Assembly: GCF_003859945.1 (NCBI RefSeq)
Contig: NZ_RQYM01000006.1
Location: forward strand, 53,818 to 117,817
Length of the DNA stretch: 64,000 bases
Direction of reading: 5' to 3'
From: Leucobacter sp. OH1287
GTDB lineage: Bacteria > Actinomycetota > Actinomycetes > Actinomycetales > Microbacteriaceae
Below, one piece after another: positions 1-8,712 of this stretch. The notes under the pieces are model-generated. The model saw nothing but the letters and a program-made list of their open reading frames with translations. It ran no database searches and had not been told where the DNA came from. Position numbers and translations under genes: made by a program. Position 1 is the first letter of the stretch; each line of letters starts with the position of its first letter.

Positions 1-8
1 CTGCAAGG

Positions 9-51
9 AGTCTGCGGGTCAGAGTTTCACACTCTGGCTCGCAGACTTTTT
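9..51 (+). terminator. Rho-independent terminator
   Basis: A 17-base left arm (9-25) pairs with 31-47 around a 5-base loop, with only two G-T type mismatches, and is followed by a run of five T. It ends an upstream plus-strand transcript outside the window and lies just past the 3' end of the convergent SGNH gene. Confidence 0.85.
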
Positions 52-66
52 GTTGCCAGCGGTAAT

Positions 67-873
67 TTAGGTGGTGGGGGCGGATCCGCCCGGCAAAACC
101 CAGACGAACTCGGGGTGCTGCGGGCTGCGGCCGTCGCCGCTGGAGCGTCCCGTCAGTCGCCGCTTCACCCACGGCGCAACGTGCTCGCGCGTGTACCGCA
201 CCTCCTGCCGAAGTGACGTCTTCGGCACCGCCGGCGCGGTAATCTCCCAGTCAGCGGGCACCTCATAGCCGAGCGTCTGCAGCACGTTCGCGGCAACCCG
301 CCGGTGACCGACCGGGGCGAGGTGCAGCCGGTCGGGGCTCCAGTAGCCGCGCTGTTTTAAGATCACGCTGCTCCAGTTGTCGCAGAAACGAACGTCAAGC
401 TCGGCGGCAAGCTGGTAGGCGGCGACGGTCATCTCGTCACCCTTAGCGCGGGTGCGCGAGCCTCCCGGGAGCCCGCCGGTTGGATCCGCCCCCGCAATCA
501 GCAGCGGCTCAATGCCTGCGGCCTGAATGCGCTGCAGCGCCTCGCGGGTGCGCTGCATAATCCAGGGTATATCGGTTTGCGGGCGCAGCATATCGTTGCC
601 GCCGCCGTTGAACGAGATCATGGTCGGTTTCAGGGCGATCGCCGGCTCCAGCTGTTCCTCCAGAATCGCGCGCATTTTTCGGCCGCGGATCGCGAGGTTT
701 GCGTACTGCACAGGTTCGCCGGTTGCGTCCGCGAGACCCTGCGCGAGCAGCCCCGCCCAGCCGCGGGTGGATCCGTCTGATCGCTCATCTCCGACGCCCT
801 CGCTGAAGCTGTCGCCGATTGCGACATAGCGGATCCGGGCTTGGGGTGCGTTACTGCTCAGGTCATAGCTCAC
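67..873 (-). CDS. SGNH/GDSL-family hydrolase
   Basis: 268-residue cytosolic protein of the SGNH hydrolase superfamily (esterase/lipase-like). Block I is GDSFSEG with the nucleophile Ser22, block III is GGGND with Asn93, and block V is DRLHLAPVGH with Asp180 and His183, so the catalytic residues are complete. There is no signal peptide. The start is a GTG at 873; a TAAGCT box ends 6 bases before it, which suggests a leaderless mRNA. The substrate cannot be told from sequence. It stands alone, divergent from yajQ. Confidence 0.85.
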   Translation of the reverse strand: MSYDLSSNAPQARIRYVAIGDSFSEGVGDERSDGSTRGWAGLLAQGLADATGEPVQYANLAIRGRKMRAILEEQLEPAIALKPTMISFNGGGNDMLRPQTDIPWIMQRTREALQRIQAAGIEPLLIAGADPTGGLPGGSRTRAKGDEMTVAAYQLAAELDVRFCDNWSSVILKQRGYWSPDRLHLAPVGHRRVAANVLQTLGYEVPADWEITAPAVPKTSLRQEVRYTREHVAPWVKRRLTGRSSGDGRSPQHPEFVWVLPGGSAPTT

Positions 874-975
874 ACCCTAAGCTTATTCCGCTCTGCTTAA
901 AAAATCTCGTCCATCGAAGCGGTAATTTGCGCTAACACCAAGTTTTTTGCCGGAAAGTTAAGTAAAATTGATGTT

Positions 976-1464
976 ATGGCTGATTCATCATTTGACGTAG
1001 TGAGCAAAATTGATCGCATGGAGGTTGAGAACGCAACCAATCAGGCGCGCAAAGAAATCGAGCAGCGCTACGATTTCAAAGACACCGGCGCGGTTGTTGA
1101 GCTCAGCGGCGATACCGTTTTGATTAAGGCAAACAGTGAGGATCGCGCGCTTGCGGCGCTTGACGTGCTGCAGTCAAAGTTTGTGAAGCGCGGGCTGTCA
1201 CTGAAAACCCTCGACGCGGGCGATCCGTACGCGAGCGGTAAAGAGACCCGGATTGAGGCAAAGCTGAAAGAGGGAATCGACCAGCCGACCGCGAAGCAGC
1301 TGAACAAGCTGATCCGCGACGAGGCACCGAAGAGCGTAAAGAGCCAGATCCAGGGCGATGAGCTGCGGGTCAGCTCGAAGAGCCGCGACGATCTGCAGGC
1401 GACCATTGCGCTGCTGAAAGAGGCAGACGTTGATGTGGCGCTGCAGTTTGTTAACTTCCGGTAG
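976..1464 (+). CDS. yajQ: YajQ family nucleotide-binding protein
   Basis: 162 residues, the full family length (DUF520/YajQ). The conserved N-terminus FDVVSKIDRMEVENA and the C-terminal VALQFVNFR are intact. Family members bind nucleotides, and some bind cyclic di-GMP, with roles in gene regulation and phage interaction; the role here is unknown. No Shine-Dalgarno is present: a TAAAAT box at 963-968 sits 7 bases before the ATG, so the transcript is probably leaderless. Monocistronic. Confidence 0.92.
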   Translation: MADSSFDVVSKIDRMEVENATNQARKEIEQRYDFKDTGAVVELSGDTVLIKANSEDRALAALDVLQSKFVKRGLSLKTLDAGDPYASGKETRIEAKLKEGIDQPTAKQLNKLIRDEAPKSVKSQIQGDELRVSSKSRDDLQATIALLKEADVDVALQFVNFR

Positions 1465-1558
1465 CCGGTAACCCCCGGTTTAAATAGCTTGAGGCGCTTT
1501 AGGTTTAGTCAGCTGGTTAGCTAGCCGGCGACGCTCCAGCGGTTAGGTTTAATCACTC

Positions 1559-1990
1559 GTGATAGGTCAAAATTTGCTCGCACCGGATCCGACGCTGTTG
1601 CCGGAGGATCCCGCTGCGGCGCTGCTATCGCCCGCCCCCGATGCGGCAGAGCTGAACAGCGCGGTCACAAAACACCCCGAGTCGTCGCTGCTTTGGGCGC
1701 TGCTCGCGGACGCGGCAACCGAGCGCGGTGAGACGATCACCGCCTACGCCTATGCGCGGGTTGGCTACCATCGCGGGCTTGACGCTCTGCGCAAAAACGG
1801 CTGGAAGGGCGCGGGTCCGGTGCCGTGGTCGCACGAGCCGAACCGCGGGGTTTTGCGCGCGCTCTATGCGCTCCGCTGCTCCGCCGCCGCGATCGGTGAA
1901 ACCAGCGAGTTTAACCGGCTGACCGACTTTTTAAACGATTCTGATCCAACCGCAATAGCCGCCATTGAGGCTACTGCAGAAAGGGGCTAG
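1559..1990 (+). CDS. DUF3151 family protein
   Basis: 143 residues starting at a GTG. The core (ALLADAATERGETITAYAYA, then RVGYHRGLDALRKNGWKG and VPWSHEPNRG) is that of the actinobacterial DUF3151 family, which commonly sits directly before purA, as here (3-base gap). Helical, TPR-like character. Function unknown; the fixed partnership hints at purine metabolism or co-expression with PurA. Confidence 0.85.
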   Translation: MIGQNLLAPDPTLLPEDPAAALLSPAPDAAELNSAVTKHPESSLLWALLADAATERGETITAYAYARVGYHRGLDALRKNGWKGAGPVPWSHEPNRGVLRALYALRCSAAAIGETSEFNRLTDFLNDSDPTAIAAIEATAERG

Positions 1991-1993
1991 GTT

Positions 1994-3283
1994 ATGCCTG
2001 CTCTGCTCATCACAGGTGCCCAGTGGGGCGACGAGGGCAAAGGCCGCGCAACCGACCTGCTCGGCAGCCGCGTCGACTATGTTGTGAAGTTTAACGGCGG
2101 CAACAACGCCGGTCACACGGTTGTTGTTGGTGACGAAAAATACGCGCTGCACCTGCTGCCGTCGGGTATTCTCACCCCAGGTGTCACCCCGGTTATCGCA
2201 AACGGCGTGGTTGTTGACCTGGAGGTGCTGCTGCACGAGCTGGAGGCGTTAAGCGCCCGCGGAGTTGACGTGTCACGCCTGAAGATCAGCGCTAACGCAC
2301 ACGTTATCACCTCCTATCACCGCACCCTCGACAAGGTTACTGAGCGGTTCCTCGGCAAACGCCAGATCGGCACAACCGGGCGCGGTATCGGCCCCGCCTA
2401 CGCCGACAAAATCAACCGTGTCGGGATCCGCATCCAGGATATTTTTGACGAAAACATTCTCCGGCAGAAGGTTGAGGCGGCGCTCGAGTTTAAAAACCAG
2501 GTGCTCGTCAAAATCTACAACCGCCGGGCAATCGACCCTGAGGAGGTGATCGCCGACCTGCTGTCGTATCGGGAGCGGATCCGCCCAATGGTCTGTGACA
2601 CCGGCCTGCTGCTGCACAACGCCCTGAAAGAGGGCAAAACCGTGCTCTATGAGGCAGGGCAGGCGACCATGCTCGACATCGACCACGGCACCTACCCGTT
2701 CGTTACCTCCTCGAACGCGACAAGCGGCGGCGCAATCACCGGATCCGGTGTCGCACCGCAGCATCTTGACCGGGTTATCGCGGTTGTGAAAGCGTATGCA
2801 ACACGGGTTGGATCCGGGCCGTTCCCGACCGAGCTGTTCGACGAGTCTGGTGACTACCTGCGCAAACAGGGCTTCGAGTTTGGCACAACCACCGGCAGGC
2901 CACGCCGCTGCGGCTGGTATGACGCGCCAATCGCCCGCTACGCCGCGCGCATCAACGGTGTCACCGATTTTGTGCTCACCAAGCTGGACGTGCTCTCGGG
3001 GCTGGAAACAATCCCGGTGTGTGTTGGCTACGACGTCAAGGGTGAGCGTTTTGACGAGGTGCCAGTAAACCAGAGCGACTTCCACCACGCAACCCCGATC
3101 TATCAAGAGTTCCCGGGGTGGAGCGAAGACATCTCAAACTCCCGCGAGTTCTCTGACCTGCCAAAGAACGCGCAGGACTACATTCTCGCCCTTGAGGAGA
3201 TGAGCGGCGCGCGCATCTCAGCAATCGGTGTCGGCCCGGAGCGGGAGCAGGTTGTTGTCCGCCACCCGCTAACCGACGACTAG
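1994..3283 (+). CDS. purA: Adenylosuccinate synthetase
   Basis: 429 residues, full length. PurA joins IMP and aspartate with GTP to make adenylosuccinate, the first step from IMP to AMP. The N-terminal GDEGKG loop, the [10 protein letters not shown] block, the [18 protein letters not shown] signature and [11 protein letters not shown] are all present. ATG start directly after the DUF3151 stop. purB, for the next step, is also in this window at 35.9 kb but in a separate unit. Confidence 0.98.
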   Translation: MPALLITGAQWGDEGKGRATDLLGSRVDYVVKFNGGNNAGHTVVVGDEKYALHLLPSGILTPGVTPVIANGVVVDLEVLLHELEALSARGVDVSRLKISANAHVITSYHRTLDKVTERFLGKRQIGTTGRGIGPAYADKINRVGIRIQDIFDENILRQKVEAALEFKNQVLVKIYNRRAIDPEEVIADLLSYRERIRPMVCDTGLLLHNALKEGKTVLYEAGQATMLDIDHGTYPFVTSSNATSGGAITGSGVAPQHLDRVIAVVKAYATRVGSGPFPTELFDESGDYLRKQGFEFGTTTGRPRRCGWYDAPIARYAARINGVTDFVLTKLDVLSGLETIPVCVGYDVKGERFDEVPVNQSDFHHATPIYQEFPGWSEDISNSREFSDLPKNAQDYILALEEMSGARISAIGVGPEREQVVVRHPLTDD

Positions 3284-3315
3284 CGGACACCCAGGTAAGA
3301 ACCGTCAGGTGTGAA

Positions 3316-3717
3316 ATGACCAAGGAAACAGACCGCGACGCCGGAGCGTCCGCGACTCCCCCGTCGGCCCAGGCTGCCCCGGCTGCCCCGGCTGCCCCGG
3401 CGCTTGACCCGGTTGCGGAGCTTGCCCGACTGCGCAGCAGCATCGACAACATTGACGCGGCGCTTGTGCACATGCTTGCCGAGCGTTTCCGCTGCACGCA
3501 GGCGGTTGGTAAGCTAAAAGCCGAGCACGCAATGCCGGCCAGCGACCCGGGCCGTGAGAAAGACCAGATTGCGAGGCTGCGCGAACTGGCGGCGAGCGCA
3601 AACCTTGACCCGGAGTTTGCCGAGAAGTGGTTTAACTTCGTGGTTTCTGAGGTGATCCGCCACCACCGCCAAATCGCCGACGCGGGCAGCGAGAACGCGG
3701 ACGGCGAGAGCGACTAA
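3316..3717 (+). CDS. Chorismate mutase (AroQ type)
   Basis: 133 residues with a chorismate mutase II fold from about residue 34: LARLRSSIDNIDAALVHMLAERF followed by a conserved KLKAEH and a C-terminal helix ending in RHHRQIA. It converts chorismate to prephenate for Phe/Tyr synthesis. The first 33 residues are an Ala/Pro-rich tail in which a CCGGCTGCC-type triplet repeat is visible. Follows purA by 32 bases; AGGTG precedes the ATG. Convergent with the next gene, overlapping it by 4 bases. Confidence 0.88.
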   Translation: MTKETDRDAGASATPPSAQAAPAAPAAPALDPVAELARLRSSIDNIDAALVHMLAERFRCTQAVGKLKAEHAMPASDPGREKDQIARLRELAASANLDPEFAEKWFNFVVSEVIRHHRQIADAGSENADGESD

Positions 3718-4625
3718 ATCGCTTCCCCGAGCTCCTCGCCCGCAACCCGGATGCTGTCGAGCACGCGCTCCCGGAGCCGGTTGCCGCGATCCGCAAACCC
3801 GCGCTGCAGCTGCGTGTACTGCGCCTTACCCGCAGCCGTCTCAATCGGGATCGCCTGATAGCCATAGTCGGTGACATCGTAGGGTGAGGCCTGCATGTCG
3901 ACGAGGCGGATATCGCGTGCGAGCTCGAAGGCGTCAAGCACCAGTTCACCCGGCAAAAGCGGGGCGAGCTTAGTCGCCCACTTGTAAATGTCCATGCCGG
4001 CGTGCAGACAAGCGGACTGCTCAAAATCGGGCTGGGTTTCGCGGGTTGTCCGGATAATATTGAGCGGCGCCGCATCGGGTGTAAAGAACCGGTAGGCATC
4101 AAAGTGGCTGCAGCCGATCCGGTGCGCATCAACCACCTCATCGGTTGCCGCGTGGCCGAGCCGCAGTCGCAGACCGCGATGCCGCAGCTGTTCAGGGCTG
4201 AGGTGGTAAACCATCGCCCACTCGTGCAGCCCAAAACAACCGAACTGTGGTTTGCGCTCAAGCGTCTGCCGCAGCAGATTCGCGATATAGCGGACCGTGG
4301 CACCCCGGCGTTCCCAATACTCTGCGAGGTTGAGTGCGGCGGATCCGTCAGCTGCGACCGCGTAATATCTCACCGCGCTAAACTCCCCGGCGTCCCGCAA
4401 AACAACCCCAACCCCGGGGTACCAGCGGGCAAGCTGCGCGGGCGTGTGCGAATAGTAGGTGAACAGGAAGTCCCAGATCGGGTGTTTTTGGGCGCGGGCG
4501 CGACGCTCCAGGTGCGCGCTCGTCAGCGCTTTGGCGCGCTCTTGGTGGTTGCGCTGCAACCGCTGCCAGTCCGCACGCGCGAGCACGGTCGCACTGTGAT
4601 CCGTGGCGGGGCGGGGCAGCATCAC
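3714..4625 (-). CDS. Conserved actinobacterial protein (often annotated 3-methyladenine glycosylase)
   Basis: 303 residues with no clear catalytic domain by eye. Conserved-looking blocks are HPIWDFLFTYYSHTPAQLARW near residue 48, GLHEWAMVYH in the middle and ACLHAGMDIYKWATKL late. I recall this family being labelled '3-methyladenine DNA glycosylase' in actinobacterial genomes; the basis for that name is unclear, so function should be treated as unknown. Starts at overlapping GTG-ATG codons inside the stop of the S4 gene, so the two are translationally coupled. Confidence 0.7.
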   Translation of the reverse strand: MMLPRPATDHSATVLARADWQRLQRNHQERAKALTSAHLERRARAQKHPIWDFLFTYYSHTPAQLARWYPGVGVVLRDAGEFSAVRYYAVAADGSAALNLAEYWERRGATVRYIANLLRQTLERKPQFGCFGLHEWAMVYHLSPEQLRHRGLRLRLGHAATDEVVDAHRIGCSHFDAYRFFTPDAAPLNIIRTTRETQPDFEQSACLHAGMDIYKWATKLAPLLPGELVLDAFELARDIRLVDMQASPYDVTDYGYQAIPIETAAGKAQYTQLQRGFADRGNRLRERVLDSIRVAGEELGEAI

Positions 4626-4990
4626 CGTTTAAACCCTCTCAGCTCGTCGAGTTTGCGGCGCTCCCGCTTGCTTGGGCGGCCAGCTCCCCGGTCGCGCACA
4701 ACCGCAGCCGGTCGCTCCTCTTTCGGCAGCGGCGGCGGGGTGAGATCCTGAAACAGCTCGGCCGCCTCGGAGGCGCTGCCGCGTTTACTGGCAAACCCGG
4801 TGACCCGGTAGATCCGCTGGGTGCTGTGCTGGGTGGACAGCACCGTGTCACCGATTTTCAGCTGCTGGGCGGGTTTCGCGGTCTGGCCGTTCACCTTAAT
4901 GTGCCCCGCCTTGCAGGCAGCGGTCGCCTGACTGCGGGTTTTTGCGAGCCTTGCCGCCCACACCCACACATCAACACGCACACCGCTCAT
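4622..4990 (-). CDS. S4-domain RNA-binding protein
   Basis: 122 residues. An N-terminal S4 fold (VRVDVWVWAARLAKTRSQA, then GHIKVNGQTAKPAQQLKIGD) is followed by a basic tail with GRPSKRERRK. This is the Hsp15-like layout of proteins that bind stalled 50S ribosomes; the exact role here is inferred. Overlaps the next gene by 4 bases. Confidence 0.88.
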   Translation of the reverse strand: MSGVRVDVWVWAARLAKTRSQATAACKAGHIKVNGQTAKPAQQLKIGDTVLSTQHSTQRIYRVTGFASKRGSASEAAELFQDLTPPPLPKEERPAAVVRDRGAGRPSKRERRKLDELRGFKR

Positions 4991-5040
4991 AACCCTCTAA
5001 TTTTAGCTCGCTTCGCTGTGCCTAGTGAGAGAATTAAAGG

Positions 5041-5664
5041 GTGCCCAGCTACAAAACCATTAAGCACCCGGTAACCGCGGAGATTGAGATCACCCGCTCC
5101 CGTTTCATCACCCGCCTGGAGCGGGTGAGTGACGAGGCGAGTGCCCGGGAGGTAATCGCCAGGGTTCGCGCGGAACACCCGAAGGCGCGCCACCACTGCA
5201 CCGCCTTCGTCCTCGGGCCAGACCTGCGCACCCGCCGCCACAACGACGACGGTGAACCCGCAGGAACCGCCGGCGCCCCGATGCTGGAGGCGCTGCTCGC
5301 GGCCGAGGTGAGTGACGTGGTTGCCGTTGTCACCCGCTATTTTGGTGGAGTGCTGCTCGGGGCGGGCGGGCTCACTCGCGCCTACCGCTCCGCGGTTGCA
5401 ACAGCGTTAAAGGAGGCGACGCCGCTGCTAAGGGAACTGCGCCAGAGCGTCACCGTCACAAGCGGTTACGAGCTGAGCACCGCGATTCAACACGAGGCGC
5501 GTCGCCGCGGCTTCGGGCTCGGATCCGCCGACTACGCAGAAACCGTTACACAGCAGTACCTGGTGCCGCCCAGCGACACCACCGGGTTTACCGCACTGGT
5601 TGCTGAGCTGAGCGCCGGCAGCGCGCTGGTTACGGCCGGCGACTCCGAGTACGTTGACCTGTAG
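5041..5664 (+). CDS. YigZ/IMPACT family protein
   Basis: 207 residues with the UPF0029 N-terminal domain: KHPVTAEIEITRSRFI, then HHCTAFVLG, DDGEPAGTAGAPML and RYFGGVLLGAGGL, all family hallmarks, followed by a ferredoxin-like C-terminal domain. The GTG start is preceded by AAAGG. Molecular role unsettled; eukaryotic IMPACT regulates Gcn2 translation control. Confidence 0.92.
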   Translation: MPSYKTIKHPVTAEIEITRSRFITRLERVSDEASAREVIARVRAEHPKARHHCTAFVLGPDLRTRRHNDDGEPAGTAGAPMLEALLAAEVSDVVAVVTRYFGGVLLGAGGLTRAYRSAVATALKEATPLLRELRQSVTVTSGYELSTAIQHEARRRGFGLGSADYAETVTQQYLVPPSDTTGFTALVAELSAGSALVTAGDSEYVDL

Positions 5665-5709
5665 CGTCAGCACTGTCTAAGTTCAGCATCACAGGGTAGA
5701 GTTTTTAGC

Positions 5710-6963
5710 ATGAGTTTCTGGGGCGAGATAGTTGGCCAGGCGGACGCCGTCGAGCTGCTGCAGCGGGTTAGCTCCCCCGCTGGCAGGGCTGATTTAACGC
5801 ACGCCTGGTTAATCACCGGCCCTCCCGGTTCTGGCAGGTTTAATGTTGCGCAGCGTTTTGCCGCCGCAATTGTCGCTGGTGGATCCGCCCCCGCCGCAGG
5901 CAGCAACGCCGCCCCAGGCAGCCCCACCGCCGATAGCAACCCCGCCGAGGCCCCCGAGGCTGGCCCCTCCGAGGAGGAGCTGACCGAGCAGCTGCGGCTC
6001 GTCACCGCCGGCACTCACCCGGATGTGAAAACCGTCCGCGCTGTCGGCAACGACATCAGCGTCGCCGCCATGCGTGAGGCGGTTGCCGGAGCCTACTTCG
6101 CGCCCGCCCAGTCTCAGCGCCGCGTCATCATCGTCGAGGACGCCGACCGCATGAACGTGCAGGCCGCAAACGCAACCCTGAAAGCCCTCGAAGAACCTCC
6201 GGCGACAACGGTGTGGATCCTCTGCGCACCCAGCGAGGCAGACCTGCTGCCGACGATCCGCTCCCGCACCCGCACTGTCCGCCTCACAACACCGAGCGTC
6301 GCCGAGGTGAGTTCACTGCTCGGCGAGCGCGACGGCATTGATCCGGCGCTGGCCGCCCAGGCGGCGAAACTCGCGCAGGGGCACATCGGCATGGCCAGGC
6401 ACCTGGCGAGCTCACCGGAGGCGTTTGCGAGGCGCGCTGAGATTGTTGAGACGGTTTTGCGGATCCAAACCCTCGACGCCGCAATGGCCGCCGCCGCCAC
6501 CGTTTTTAAGCTCGCAAAGGACGACGCCGCTGGCCTGCTTGAGGCGCAGGCGGAACAGAGCGAGCAAACGCTCAGGCAGAGTCTTGGGCTGAGCCCGACA
6601 CAGGCGGTGCCGCGCGAGTTCCAGTCACACTTCCGGGCGCTCGCGGCCGACGAAAAACGCCGTCAGAGCCGCAGTATTCGTGACGCGGTGGATCGGATCC
6701 TGCTCGATATTTTGACGGTTTACCGTGACACCGTCTCGCTGCTCTTAGAAACAGCGCAGCCGCTGATTAACGAGCAGCACGAGAGCGCGATTAAACGGCA
6801 CGCGGCCGATCTCACACTGCCGAAGGCGCTCGCGATCGCAACAGCTTTTGAAACCGCACGCACCCGACTGGCGCGCGGTATCACCCCCGAACTGACTCTG
6901 GAAGCGGCGTTTGCCAGTCAAATCGCGCTGCGGCACGGAGCTACTCTGGTAGAGAGAGGATAA
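5710..6963 (+). CDS. holB: DNA polymerase III subunit delta'
   Basis: 417 residues. Clamp-loader subunit with an AAA+ fold: degenerate P-loop GPPGSGRFN near 37-45, EDADRMNVQAANATLKALEEPP (Walker B and sensor region), and RSRTRTVRL. Oddity: the zinc-binding module that normally follows the first helix (several Cys before GTHPDV) is absent. Residues about 58-90 are instead a Gly/Ala/Pro/Ser/Glu linker whose DNA opens with GGATCCGCC. tmk, often the upstream neighbour, is missing. A TAGAGT box lies 7 bases before the ATG (leaderless). The next gene follows after 6 bases. Confidence 0.92.
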   Translation: MSFWGEIVGQADAVELLQRVSSPAGRADLTHAWLITGPPGSGRFNVAQRFAAAIVAGGSAPAAGSNAAPGSPTADSNPAEAPEAGPSEEELTEQLRLVTAGTHPDVKTVRAVGNDISVAAMREAVAGAYFAPAQSQRRVIIVEDADRMNVQAANATLKALEEPPATTVWILCAPSEADLLPTIRSRTRTVRLTTPSVAEVSSLLGERDGIDPALAAQAAKLAQGHIGMARHLASSPEAFARRAEIVETVLRIQTLDAAMAAAATVFKLAKDDAAGLLEAQAEQSEQTLRQSLGLSPTQAVPREFQSHFRALAADEKRRQSRSIRDAVDRILLDILTVYRDTVSLLLETAQPLINEQHESAIKRHAADLTLPKALAIATAFETARTRLARGITPELTLEAAFASQIALRHGATLVERG

Positions 6964-6969
6964 CCCTAA

Positions 6970-8535
6970 ATGAAGCGAAAAATAGCTGCGGTTTTTGCGG
7001 CCGCTTGTGCGTTGAGTGTGGCGCTGAGCGGCTGTCACCTGTTTGTGCAGGAGAAGCGCGGGGATTCACAAAACGCCTTAGAGGACGCCTTTGACGGTGA
7101 GCTTCCCGCGTTTAACAGCTATGAGGGATACCAGTCACAGAAACTAAAGTGGGCTGAGTGTGACGAGTACAACCTGCAGTGTGCGAGCATTGCAGCGCCA
7201 GACAACTGGGATGAGATCGGCGAAAAACAGAGCATTCAGATCGCGCTTGCCCGGTTGAAGAGCTTCAGCAGCAAGCCCAGGGGATCCATTTTTATTAACC
7301 CGGGCGGGCCGGGCGTTAGCGCTATCGAGTTCCTCGAAAACAGCAACGACCTGTTCACCGAACTGCTGGAGGAATACGACATTGTGGCGTGGGATCCGCG
7401 CGGTGTTGGAAACTCAACCCCGGTTGACTGCCTGACTGACAAAGAACTCGACGACTATATTTTCTCTGACCCCAGTGAAACGGGTGAGCCGGGCACCGAA
7501 GAGTGGCTGAGCGAAATCGAACAGCAGAACCGGGAATACAGCGAGAAGTGTGGCGAGAACACCGACGCGCCATCGGGTGCCAGCCAGATGGACACAGTCT
7601 CGACAGTGAAGGATCTGGAGCTGCTGCGGATCATTGTCGGCGACGATAAACTCAACTACCTGGGCATGTCATACGGCACCTTTATTGGGGCGCTCTACGC
7701 GGATATTTTTCCGGAAAAGGTTGGCCACCTGGTGCTTGACGGCGCGGTTGACCCAACAACCTCTGTGCTCGACGTTGTAAAAACCCAAACCCTCGGTTTT
7801 GAAAACGCGCTCCGCAACTACTTCACCGCCTGCCTGGCAGAGGACAGCTGCGAAACCTTTAAGGGTAAAAGCGTCGATGAGGCGCTCGCCGGGGTGAGCC
7901 AGATCCTTGCCGATCTGGAGGCGAAACCGCTGCGGGGTTCTGACGGCCGCTTTGTTGGCCCGGAGGTGGCGTTTACCGCGATCGCAACCCCTCTCTACTC
8001 ACAGGATTCATGGTTCTATCTTGACATGCTGTTCTCCAGCCTGCAGGAGGGGGATCCGAGCGTTGCCTTCACCCTCGCTGACTTCTACTATGACCGTGAA
8101 TACGGCTCCTACAATAACAACTCAACCGAGGCGTTTACCGTGATTAACTGCCTTGACTACCCGCACGAGAAACCAGACCTCGCCGCAATGCAGAAGAACG
8201 CTGAGGAGCTTGCTGCGGTCGCGCCACTGTTTGGTAAGTATCAGGGTTACGCTGAGGTGAGCTGCTGGGGCTGGGAGGGCAAGTCACAGGACAACCGCCG
8301 CAGCGTCACCGGCGCTGGAGCCGACCCGATTCTGGTTGTTGGCACCGTCGGGGATCCGGCAACCCCTTACGAGTGGGCTGTGTCGCTCGCCAAACAGCTG
8401 GAGAGCGGAGTGCTTGTCACCTTTGAGGGTGAGGGCCATGTCGCTTACGGTTCAAGCGCCTGCACAACCGAGACTGTGAACGACTACTTTATCCGTGATG
8501 TTGTGCCGGAGGATGGTGTGCGCTGCTCCGACTAG
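6970..8535 (+). CDS. TAP-type alpha/beta hydrolase lipoprotein
   Basis: 521 residues. A lipoprotein signal ends in LSGC with lipidated Cys22. The alpha/beta-hydrolase core shows the oxyanion region NPGGPGVSA, WDPRGVGNSTPVDC, the nucleophile elbow GMSYGT, and the catalytic His region GEGHVAYG in the C-terminal TAP-like domain. Family members release N-terminal peptides at the cell surface (tripeptidyl aminopeptidase type). The holB-TAP hydrolase adjacency is common in actinobacteria. Transcription ends at the strong hairpin just downstream. Confidence 0.92.
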   Translation: MKRKIAAVFAAACALSVALSGCHLFVQEKRGDSQNALEDAFDGELPAFNSYEGYQSQKLKWAECDEYNLQCASIAAPDNWDEIGEKQSIQIALARLKSFSSKPRGSIFINPGGPGVSAIEFLENSNDLFTELLEEYDIVAWDPRGVGNSTPVDCLTDKELDDYIFSDPSETGEPGTEEWLSEIEQQNREYSEKCGENTDAPSGASQMDTVSTVKDLELLRIIVGDDKLNYLGMSYGTFIGALYADIFPEKVGHLVLDGAVDPTTSVLDVVKTQTLGFENALRNYFTACLAEDSCETFKGKSVDEALAGVSQILADLEAKPLRGSDGRFVGPEVAFTAIATPLYSQDSWFYLDMLFSSLQEGDPSVAFTLADFYYDREYGSYNNNSTEAFTVINCLDYPHEKPDLAAMQKNAEELAAVAPLFGKYQGYAEVSCWGWEGKSQDNRRSVTGAGADPILVVGTVGDPATPYEWAVSLAKQLESGVLVTFEGEGHVAYGSSACTTETVNDYFIRDVVPEDGVRCSD

Positions 8536-8554
8536 CGGATCGCGTCTGTTAGGC

Positions 8555-8597
8555 CTGGTGGCCCAGCGGTGTTTTTGCCGCTGGGCCACCAGTCTTT
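8555..8597 (+). terminator. Strong terminator after TAP hydrolase
   Basis: A perfect 15-base stem (8555-8569 with 8578-8592) around an 8-base loop, followed by TCTTT. It closes the holB operon. Confidence 0.9.
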
Positions 8598-8629
8598 CCC
8601 CCTGGCCGACGCTGTTTAGGCGCCCGCCT

Positions 8630-8712
8630 CACCGCCTTCACGGGCGGTGTTTTTACCTCACCGCCGTGTTTACGGGCGGTGTTCTCTGTCTCACCGCCTC
8701 TCACGGGCAGCG
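8630..8712. repeat. Three tandem short hairpins
   Basis: Three successive units begin with CACCGCC and end in CGGGCGGTG (or CGGGCAGCG in the third): 8630-8649, 8659-8681 and 8692-8712. Each folds as a small stem followed by a T-containing stretch. The third overlaps the last codons of the minus-strand surface-protein gene. Probably backup termination between convergent genes, or a small repeat family. Confidence 0.7.

Noticed and set aside
2273..3106. Long open frame antisense to purA
   Set aside because: It is a frame shadow of a strongly conserved gene, with no domain or ribosome site.
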